45,462 nt of DNA from Pelomonas sp. KK5. GTDB lineage: Bacteria > Pseudomonadota > Gammaproteobacteria > Burkholderiales > Burkholderiaceae_C. A program made the position numbers and the translations under genes. A model generated the notes under the pieces. The model did no database searches and was not told the DNA's origin. It saw nothing but the letters and a program-made list of their open reading frames with translations. Of this stretch, positions 6,815 to 15,709 are shown in pieces. How positions within the stretch are numbered: position 1 is the first letter of the stretch; each line of letters opens with the position of its first letter. The stretch is from the NCBI RefSeq assembly GCF_001984095.1, contig NZ_LYVQ01000021.1:1-45462 (forward strand). Reading direction: 5' to 3'.

Positions 6815-7764
6815 GCCGCCTGCTGTCCTTCCTGCTGCTGGCGCTGCTGCTTGCCGCCGGCGCCCGCGCCCATGAGATGAGCATGGCCGAGATGCAGCTG
6901 CGCGAGACCGCGCACGGCGAGTTCATCTGGCAATGGACGGCCAGCGAGCGCGGCTCCGTCGACGCGCAACTGCGGCCGCGCTGGCCCGGCCACTGCCGCG
7001 TCGATGCCGAGCAGCCCAACGCGCTGCACTGCGGCGCCGAGGGCCTGGCCGGCGAGTTGGCCGTCGAGGGCGTGGGCCGCAGCTACTCGGCCGCGCTGGT
7101 CAAGGTGTTCTGGCTCGACGGCCAGGCCCGCGTCTACACGCTGACCGCCGCGCAGCCCGCGGTGCAGCTCTACGGCGCGGCCGACGACCTGCGCGGCGCC
7201 GGCCAGGTCGCCTCGGCCTACACGGTGCTGGGCGTCGAGCACATCCTGACCGGCGTCGACCACCTGATGTTTGTGGTCGGCCTGCTGTTCCTGGTGGGCT
7301 TCCGGCGCCGGCTGCTGTGGACCATCACCGCCTTCACCGCCGCGCACAGCCTGACGCTGGCGAGCAGCGCCCTCGGCTGGCTGGTGCTGCGGCCGCCGCC
7401 GGTGGAGGCGGCGATCGCGCTGTCCATCGTGCTGGTGGCCGGCGAGGCGCTGCACCGGCGCGACACGCTGGCCCGCCGCTGGCCGGCGCTGATCGCCTTC
7501 CTGTTCGGCCTGGTCCACGGGCTGGGCTTCGCCGGCGCGCTCAAGGAGATCGGCCTGCCCGAGCAGCACCTGACGGTGGCGTTGCTGAGCTTCAACCTCG
7601 GCGTGGAGATCGGCCAGCTGATGACGCTGGGCCTGTGCTGGGCGCTGTGGAAGCTGGCCGCGCGCTGGCCCGCGGCCGCGCGGCTGCGCACCGCCCTGCT
7701 CTACCTGATCGGCGCCTGCGCCGCCTACTGGTCCTGGCTGCGCATCGCGGCCATCCTCGCCTGA
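6811..7764 (+). CDS. HupE/UreJ family integral membrane protein
   Basis: 317 residues. A signal peptide (LLSFLLLALLLAAGARA) is followed by a soluble domain of about 120 residues, and the C-terminal half has about six or seven transmembrane helices. Family motifs are clear: EHILTGVDHLMFVVGLLFL, AHSLTLASSALG, FGLVHGLGFAGAL and FNLGVEIGQ. Membrane His and Asp residues in these motifs are typical of HupE/UreJ proteins, some of which move nickel or other metal ions. No hydrogenase or urease genes are nearby, so nickel transport is not supported by context. The start overlaps the parvulin-like gene by 4 bases, suggesting coupled production; the parvulin-like protein may help fold its periplasmic domain (inference). 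Confidence 0.88.
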   Translation: MSRLLSFLLLALLLAAGARAHEMSMAEMQLRETAHGEFIWQWTASERGSVDAQLRPRWPGHCRVDAEQPNALHCGAEGLAGELAVEGVGRSYSAALVKVFWLDGQARVYTLTAAQPAVQLYGAADDLRGAGQVASAYTVLGVEHILTGVDHLMFVVGLLFLVGFRRRLLWTITAFTAAHSLTLASSALGWLVLRPPPVEAAIALSIVLVAGEALHRRDTLARRWPALIAFLFGLVHGLGFAGALKEIGLPEQHLTVALLSFNLGVEIGQLMTLGLCWALWKLAARWPAAARLRTALLYLIGACAAYWSWLRIAAILA

Positions 7765-7777
7765 AGTCTCGCCTCAC

Positions 7778-8401
7778 ATGGACGAAGTCATCCCCCTCTT
7801 CCCCACGCCCTTCATGCGCGCGCCCGGCGTGCTGCCGCCGCCGCTGGCCGCCGCGCTAGCGGCGCACTTCGGCGCCCAGGCGGTGCAGGACAACAACGCC
7901 AGCGCGAAGCTGTCCCACACGCGCATGCTCAAGCCCGCCGACAGCCCGCTGCTGGCCGACGTGGCCGGCCTCGTGACGCCGAAGATCGCCGAGTTCGGCG
8001 CGCTGCTGTTCGGCGAGCGCATGGGCTGGTCGATCAAGGAGATGTGGGTCAACGTGCTGGACACCGGCGGCCACCAGGCGATGCACAACCACGCCAACAG
8101 CTTCGCCTCCGGCGTGATCTACCTGACGCCGACGCACGAGTCTGCCCGCACCGTGTTCATGAAGTCGCCCGGCGGCCACGACTTCTCGTTCAAGAACGAC
8201 CACCCGGGCATGGTCACCGGCCCCTACAACGCCGAGAAGTGGGTCAGCCCCGATCCGGCGCCCGGCGACCTGGTGCTCTTCCCCAGCTACATGATGCATG
8301 CGGTGCCGCCTAACGCCGGATCTCGACGCATCTCGCTGGCCTTCAACGCGATCCCGGTGCGCCTGGAGTCCTGGGGCTACACGGTCAGGTTCAGCGGATG
8401 A
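7778..8401 (+). CDS. Putative 2-oxoglutarate/Fe(II)-dependent oxygenase (TIGR02466-like)
   Basis: 207 residues. The fold signature is a double-stranded beta-helix oxygenase: TGGHQAMHNHANSFASGVIY with candidate iron ligands at His103 and His105, PGDLVLFPSYMMHAV with a distal His174, and RRISLAFN with an Arg (183/184) that would bind 2-oxoglutarate. The N-terminal VIPLFPTPF segment is typical of this uncharacterised family. Such enzymes hydroxylate small molecules or protein side chains; the substrate is unknown. It lies 13 bases after the HupE/UreJ gene, and its stop overlaps the next start (ATGA 8398-8401), so it belongs to the same operon. Confidence 0.8.
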   Translation: MDEVIPLFPTPFMRAPGVLPPPLAAALAAHFGAQAVQDNNASAKLSHTRMLKPADSPLLADVAGLVTPKIAEFGALLFGERMGWSIKEMWVNVLDTGGHQAMHNHANSFASGVIYLTPTHESARTVFMKSPGGHDFSFKNDHPGMVTGPYNAEKWVSPDPAPGDLVLFPSYMMHAVPPNAGSRRISLAFNAIPVRLESWGYTVRFSG

Positions 8402-10899
8402 TGACGAACCGGCACAGGGCGCTGCCGGCCGCGCTGATGCTGGCCTCGGGCTTCGCGGGCCTGGGCTACCAGATCGTCTGGACCCAGCAGGGCGCGCTGT
8501 GGCTGGGGCATGAGGCGGCAGCGGTGCTGGCGGTGGTGGCCGCCTTCTTCGGCGGCCTGGCGCTGGGCGCGCTGGCGCTGGGCCCGCGCATCGAGCGCAG
8601 CACCCGGCCGCGGCGCTGGTATGCCGGCTGCGAGCTGGCGATCGCGCTGTGGGGCCTGGTGCTGGTGTTCGGCATGGCGCCGTTCAGCGCCTGGGCCGCG
8701 CGCTGGGTCGGCGAGCAGCCGGCGCCCGGGTGGCAATGGGCGGTCGCCTTCTGCGGCAGCTTCCTGCTGCTGCTGCCGGCCACCGCGGCAATGGGCGCCA
8801 CGCTGCCGGCGATGGAGCGCATGACGGCCGGCCTGCGGGCCTCGCGCTCGATCGCCCTGCTCTACGCCTTCAACACCTTCGGCGCGGTGCTGGGCGTGCT
8901 GGCCACCGCCTTCTGGCTGGTGCCGGCCTGGGGCCTGGCGCGCACGGCGGGGCTGTGCGTGGCGCTGAACCTGTTCTGCGCGGTGGCGGCCTGGCGCAGC
9001 TTCCGCACGGCGCACGAGACACCGCTCCCTTCAGCCGATGCCGCCACCGCACCGCTGGCCCGCCTGGCGCTGACCGGTCTGCTGGGCATCGGCTACGAGG
9101 TGCTGGTCGTGCGGGTGCTGAGCCAGGTGGCCGAGGACACGGTCTACACCTTCGCGCTGCTGCTGGCGGTCTACCTCGTCGGCAGCGCGCTGGGCGCCGC
9201 CGCCTGGGCGCGCTGGGGCCGCGGACGAGTCTCGCGCGACACCTTGCTGGTGGCGCAGTCGCTGGCCTGCCTGCTCGGCGCGGGCGCGCTGTGGGGCGCC
9301 GAGGCGCTGAAGACCGGCGTGCTGGCGTTGCTGCCGGCTGGCATGGCCGGGGCCGTGGCGGCCGAGGTGCTGCTGGCCATGGCGGCCTTCTTCCTGCCGA
9401 CGCTGGCCATGGGCGCGCTGTTCAGCGCGCTGGCCGACGAGGCGCAGCAGGCCGGCGCCGGCTTCGGCCGCGCGCTGGGCTTCAACACGCTGGGCGCGGC
9501 GCTGGCGCCGCTGCTGTTCGGTGTGCTGGCCGCGCCGGCACTGGGCGCGAAGGCGGCTCTGCTGATCGTCGCGGCCGGCTATCTGCCGCTGGTCGAGAAA
9601 CGCCTCATGGTCGCCCTGCCGGCGGTGGCCGCCGCCGTGCTGGCGCTCGCCGCGCCGCCGCTGGCCTTCGTCGAGCTGCCGGAGGGCGGGCGCATCGTCA
9701 GCTACCGCGAGGGCGCGCTGGCGGCGGTCAGCGTGGTGGAAGACGAGCAGGGCGTCTCGCGGCTGCGCATCGACAACCGCCAGCAGGAAGGCTCCAGCAG
9801 CAGCCGGCTGGTCGACGCACGCCAGGCGCTGCTGCCGCTGCTGCTGCATCCGCAGCCCCGGCAGGCGCTGTTCCTGGGCCTGGGCACCGGCGTGACGGCC
9901 GCCTCGGCGGCGCAAGACCCGACCCTCTCGGTGGATGCCGTCGAGCTGCTGCCCGAGGTGATCGCCGCCTCCGGGCATTTCACGCAGGCGCTGGCGCCCC
10001 GTCGGCTGCATCTGCTGTCAGCCGATGCGCGGCGTTATGTGCGCGCCACCGCCCGCCGCTACGACGTCATCGTCTCCGACAACTTCCACCCGGCCCGCAG
10101 CGGCTCCGGCTCGCTCTACACGGTCGAGCATTTCGCGGCGGTGCGCGGGCGCCTGGCCGAAGGCGGGCTGTTCTGCCAGTGGCTGCCGCTGCACCAGCTG
10201 GACCTCGACACGCTGCGCAGCATCGTGCGCTCCTTCATGGCCGTCTACCCGGACGGCGCGGCCCTGCTGGCCAGCAACAGCCTCGCCACGCCGGTGCTGG
10301 GCCTGGTGGCCCACGCAGGCCGTTTCGATCCGGCGCGCCTGCATGAACGGCTGGCGCAGGCGGCCTGGCCCGAGAGCCCGGCCGCCTTCGGCATCGAGGA
10401 CGAGTACGCACTGCTGGGCAGCTTCGTCGCCGGCCCGGCCGCGCTGCACCGCTTCGCCGGTGACGCGCCGCTGAACACCGACGACCGCCCGGTCGTCGCC
10501 TACCGCGCCCCGCGCATCACCTATGCGCCGGAGGGCGCGCCGGCAGACCGCCTGGTCGCGCTGCTGCACCAGCTGCACGTCGAGCCCGCCGAGCTGGTCG
10601 ACGGCGGCTCGCCGCGGCTGGCCGCCTACTGGGCTGCCCGCGACCGCTACCTGGACATCGGCCGCGGCATCGCGCCGAGCGCCGACGTGCGCCGGATGCT
10701 GGCCCAGTTGCGGCAGCCGCTGCTGGAGGTGCTGCACACGAGCCCGGACTTCCGCCCCGCCTACGACCCGCTGCTGCGCATGGCCCGCGCGCTCGGACGG
10801 GTCGACCCTGGAGCCGCCCGCGCCCTGCTCGACGCACTGGTGCAGGCTCAGCCGGGACGCCTCGAGGCCCGGCAGGCGCTGCGGGACATCGACGGCTGA
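8398..10899 (+). CDS. Membrane-fused spermidine-synthase-like protein
   Basis: 833 residues. The first 430 or so are very hydrophobic with many predicted transmembrane helices, starting with LPAALMLASGFAGLGYQIVW, as in proteins annotated as fused MFS/spermidine synthase. Residues about 440-700 are a Rossmann-fold methyltransferase-like domain: FLGLGTGVTAASA near residue 492 is the nucleotide-binding glycine loop, DAVELLPEV carries the acidic residue, and YDVIVSDNFHP is the catalytic-site strand. About 100 helical residues follow. True spermidine synthases are soluble and about 280 residues, so polyamine synthesis is not proven. The start overlaps the oxygenase gene by 4 bases; it is the last gene of the cluster. 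Confidence 0.85.
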   Translation: MMTNRHRALPAALMLASGFAGLGYQIVWTQQGALWLGHEAAAVLAVVAAFFGGLALGALALGPRIERSTRPRRWYAGCELAIALWGLVLVFGMAPFSAWAARWVGEQPAPGWQWAVAFCGSFLLLLPATAAMGATLPAMERMTAGLRASRSIALLYAFNTFGAVLGVLATAFWLVPAWGLARTAGLCVALNLFCAVAAWRSFRTAHETPLPSADAATAPLARLALTGLLGIGYEVLVVRVLSQVAEDTVYTFALLLAVYLVGSALGAAAWARWGRGRVSRDTLLVAQSLACLLGAGALWGAEALKTGVLALLPAGMAGAVAAEVLLAMAAFFLPTLAMGALFSALADEAQQAGAGFGRALGFNTLGAALAPLLFGVLAAPALGAKAALLIVAAGYLPLVEKRLMVALPAVAAAVLALAAPPLAFVELPEGGRIVSYREGALAAVSVVEDEQGVSRLRIDNRQQEGSSSSRLVDARQALLPLLLHPQPRQALFLGLGTGVTAASAAQDPTLSVDAVELLPEVIAASGHFTQALAPRRLHLLSADARRYVRATARRYDVIVSDNFHPARSGSGSLYTVEHFAAVRGRLAEGGLFCQWLPLHQLDLDTLRSIVRSFMAVYPDGAALLASNSLATPVLGLVAHAGRFDPARLHERLAQAAWPESPAAFGIEDEYALLGSFVAGPAALHRFAGDAPLNTDDRPVVAYRAPRITYAPEGAPADRLVALLHQLHVEPAELVDGGSPRLAAYWAARDRYLDIGRGIAPSADVRRMLAQLRQPLLEVLHTSPDFRPAYDPLLRMARALGRVDPGAARALLDALVQAQPGRLEARQALRDIDG

Positions 10900-10933
10900 A
10901 TCAGGCCAGTACTCGCGTGCAGCGGACCATGGC

Positions 10934-12496
10934 TCACGCCGCCGTCCCCGGCGTCCCTCCGCCCGCCGCCAGCTCGGCCCAGTCCAGCTCCTGCACCAGG
11001 ATGCGGTAGGCCAGATCCCCGATCACTTCCCGGCTGCGCAATTCGACGGCCTTCTGCCGAGCCGCGGCGATGGCCCGGCGCCGCAGCGGCCCGCCAGGCA
11101 CCTCGCCGAGCGGCTCCGAGGCGCCGTCCGCGGCGTTCAGGTCCACGACGGCCTGGTATTCCTTCCTCAGCAGCCTGGCATGCAGCGAGTCCTCGTCGCC
11201 GATCGAGGCGATCAGCGCGCGGTAGACCGCGGTGCGGCCGCTGCGCACTTCGGCGGCCACCGGGTCGTCCGATTCGCGCACCTTCAGCAGCCGGATCAAC
11301 GGCTTGATGGTCAGGCCCTGCAGCACCAGCGTGCCGAACACGACCGCGAAGGCGCAAAGCAGCACCTGGTCCCGATACGGAAACGGCGCGCCGCCGGGCA
11401 AGGTCTCGGGAATCGCAAACGCTGCCGCCAGGGTGACGATCCCGCGCATGCCGGCCCAGGACACGACGATGCCGCTGCGCCAGTTCGCCTTGCCGCCCGC
11501 CGTGCTCCAGCGCTGCGCGACCGTGCTGTAGCCCATCACCCAGAGGAAGCGCATGACGATCACGACGGCGAGCACCGCGCCGGCGATCGCGAGCGCACCG
11601 GCCCGCGCGGTGCCATCGCCCAGGCGCTCCCAGATCGGCCGCAGCTGAAGGCCGATCAGCACGAAGGCCATCGCGTTGAGCACGAAGACCACCGTCTCCC
11701 AGACCGCCAGGATCGGCACCCGCATGCGGGCCGGCAAGCCCGGGCCGCCGCCGCGGGCCAGCGTCATGGCGAAGGCGACCATGGTCAGGATGCCCGACAG
11801 GCCCAGCCGTTCGGCCAGGATCCACACGCCGAAGGTGCTGGCGAACTGGATGATCAGCGAGGTCGGCACATGCTGCGGCACGCTGTTCAGCGGCCGCAGC
11901 ACGAAGCCCAGCACGACGCCTGCCGCCAGGCTGCCGAAGACGGTGAGCAGGAACACCGGCAGGTAGTCGCCGAAGCCCAGCGGCCCGACGATGGCGGCCG
12001 TCAGGGCGATGCGGTAGACCAGCAGCGCGCTCGCATCGTTGAGCAGGCTCTCGCCCTCGAGGATGCTCATCACCCGGTGCGGCAGGCCGACCTGGCGCAT
12101 CACGGCCGTGGCCGCCGCGGCATCGGGCGGCGCGACGATCGCCCCCAGCGCGATGGCGACGGCCCAGGGCATGCCGGGCATCAGCCAGTGGCAGGCCAGC
12201 GCAACGCCCGCCACGGTCGTGCCCACCGCCGCCAGCACCAGGCCCGTGACCGGCCGCCAGCTCGCGCGCAGGTCGCGCAGCGAGGTGTCGTAGGCGGCAT
12301 CCAGCAGCACCGGCGCCACGAACAGCGTCAGGGCCAGCTCGGGATCGAGCACCCAGCGCGGGCCATGCGGCACGAAGGCCAGGCTCGCGCCGCCCAGGGC
12401 CAGCAGCGTCGGATACGGCGCCCCGATGCGACGGGCCAGTTCAGCCAGCGCCGCGGCGGAGAACAACAGCAGGATGATCCATTCGAATGTTTCCAT
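10934..12496 (-). CDS. CPA1-family Na+/H+ (cation/proton) antiporter
   Basis: 520 residues with about 12 transmembrane helices in the first 400, then a soluble C-terminal tail of about 120 residues. The family signatures are GAIVAPPDAAAATAV and LEGESLLNDASALLVYR, which hold the ion-binding Asp residues of CPA1 exchangers of the NhaP/YjcE type. It would exchange sodium or potassium for protons at the inner membrane for pH and salt balance. It begins 25 bases after the molybdenum hydroxylase large-subunit gene in the same direction, so readthrough is possible, though a functional link is not obvious. The convergent gene ends at 10899. The family call is strong; the ion is not visible. Confidence 0.92.
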   Translation of the reverse strand: METFEWIILLLFSAAALAELARRIGAPYPTLLALGGASLAFVPHGPRWVLDPELALTLFVAPVLLDAAYDTSLRDLRASWRPVTGLVLAAVGTTVAGVALACHWLMPGMPWAVAIALGAIVAPPDAAAATAVMRQVGLPHRVMSILEGESLLNDASALLVYRIALTAAIVGPLGFGDYLPVFLLTVFGSLAAGVVLGFVLRPLNSVPQHVPTSLIIQFASTFGVWILAERLGLSGILTMVAFAMTLARGGGPGLPARMRVPILAVWETVVFVLNAMAFVLIGLQLRPIWERLGDGTARAGALAIAGAVLAVVIVMRFLWVMGYSTVAQRWSTAGGKANWRSGIVVSWAGMRGIVTLAAAFAIPETLPGGAPFPYRDQVLLCAFAVVFGTLVLQGLTIKPLIRLLKVRESDDPVAAEVRSGRTAVYRALIASIGDEDSLHARLLRKEYQAVVDLNAADGASEPLGEVPGGPLRRRAIAAARQKAVELRSREVIGDLAYRILVQELDWAELAAGGGTPGTAA

Positions 12497-12521
12497 GCGA
12501 CGGAGTGTGCCGCGATCCGCC

Positions 12522-14780
<2,259 letters not shown>

Positions 14781-14793
14781 CGTGGCGACTCCT

Positions 14794-15270
14794 TCAGGCC
14801 AGCGCGCGGGCGGCGTCGGCCACCGCGGCGCGGATGCGGGCATAGGTGCCACAGCGGCAGATGTTGCCGGCCATGGCGCCGTCGATCTCCTCGGCCGAGG
14901 GCTGCCTGCCCTTGGGCAGGGACTTCAGGAAGGCCGTGGCGCTCATGATCTGGCCGCTCTGGCAGTAGCCGCACTGGGCCACGTCGTGCCGGACCCAGGC
15001 CGCGTGCACCGCGTCGCCGACGCGGTCGCCGCCGCCGGTCACCGCCTCGATCGTCGTGATCTTCTTGCCGGTGGCCGCCGAGATCGGCGTGATGCAGGAG
15101 CGGATCGCCTGCCCGTCCAGGTGCACCGTGCAGGCGCCGCAGAGCGCGGCGCCGCAGCCGAACTTGGTGCCGGTCATGTCCAGCGTGTCGCGCAGCGTCC
15201 ACAGGATGGGTGTGCCGGGGTCGACGGTGACCGCATGGTCCTTGCCGTTGATACTGAGCCTCGTGGTCAT
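14794..15270 (-). CDS. 2Fe-2S ferredoxin-like subunit of the molybdenum hydroxylase (IorA-like)
   Basis: 158 residues, the usual length of this subunit. The plant-type ferredoxin cluster is bound by Cys39, 44, 47 and 59 (motif CGAALCGACTVHL), and the second helical-domain cluster by Cys100, 103, 138 and 140 (motifs QCGYCQSGQIM and NICRCGTY). It passes electrons from the molybdenum site to an acceptor. It has no signal peptide of its own and is probably carried through the Tat system with the large subunit, as is typical of this class. GGAAGGA lies about 10 bases upstream of the ATG. It is the first gene of the unit. Confidence 0.95.
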   Translation of the reverse strand: MTTRLSINGKDHAVTVDPGTPILWTLRDTLDMTGTKFGCGAALCGACTVHLDGQAIRSCITPISAATGKKITTIEAVTGGGDRVGDAVHAAWVRHDVAQCGYCQSGQIMSATAFLKSLPKGRQPSAEEIDGAMAGNICRCGTYARIRAAVADAARALA

Positions 15271-15625
15271 CTGGGGTCCTTCCTGTGTGGCGTTGAACTG
15301 CGGAACGTCTCGAAATCGGCCGCGAGCTTAGGCCGGCGGCCGGCCGCGGCAGCAGCGGCGTCGGCGGGTTCGCAGGATCGGGCAAGGATCCGAGCGAATC
15401 CGGCAAGCCGTCCCGCGCCCTACATCTGGATACGTCTGGACGGCACGCCCCGGCTGGCGTCGCGCCGACTTGGGCGATATTGGGCTGCTGTCGCACGGCC
15501 GACGCGCAACCATTCCGGGCTGCTCTTGCACAATGGAGGGACTTGGAACAGCATCGAGCCGAGAACAGCATCGATGGCCCGTGAGGCCTGGGGGAGAGGG
15601 TGTGAATCGGAGGAGAAGTCTGCCT
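15271..15625. other. Intergenic region between divergent operons
   Basis: About 355 bases without a convincing gene. It must hold the promoters for the molybdenum hydroxylase genes (minus) and the signalling operon (plus). I see GC-rich blocks (about 15326-15350) and a 12-bp direct repeat (15546-15574). No clear sigma-70 or sigma-54 promoter could be picked by eye. Confidence 0.5.
15546..15574 (+). promoter_or_regulatory. Tandem 12-bp direct repeat upstream of the signalling operon
   Basis: GAACAGCATCGA occurs at 15546-15557 and again, identically, at 15563-15574, with 5 bases between. It lies 135 bases before the response-regulator gene. Tandem repeats of this kind are common as response-regulator binding sites; the binding protein is unknown. 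Confidence 0.4.
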
Positions 15626-15709
15626 ATGCCGGGCCGGCCGGCGGCGATGCCCGCATGCGGCGCCAAGCCCGACGGGCGCGGGAGCGCCCCGGTCGGAGGG
15701 GTGCCTTGA
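15626..15709 (+). CDS. Possible 27-residue leader peptide (upstream ORF)
   Basis: A short ORF rich in Pro, Gly and Ala starts at ATG 15626 with a strong GGAGGAGAAG 7 bases upstream. Its TGA (15707-15709) overlaps the ATG of the response-regulator gene (15709-15711) as TGATG. That layout would couple translation of the two. The peptide resembles nothing I know, and such short GC-rich ORFs arise by chance, so it may be only a leader region. Confidence 0.3.
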   Translation: MPGRPAAMPACGAKPDGRGSAPVGGVP

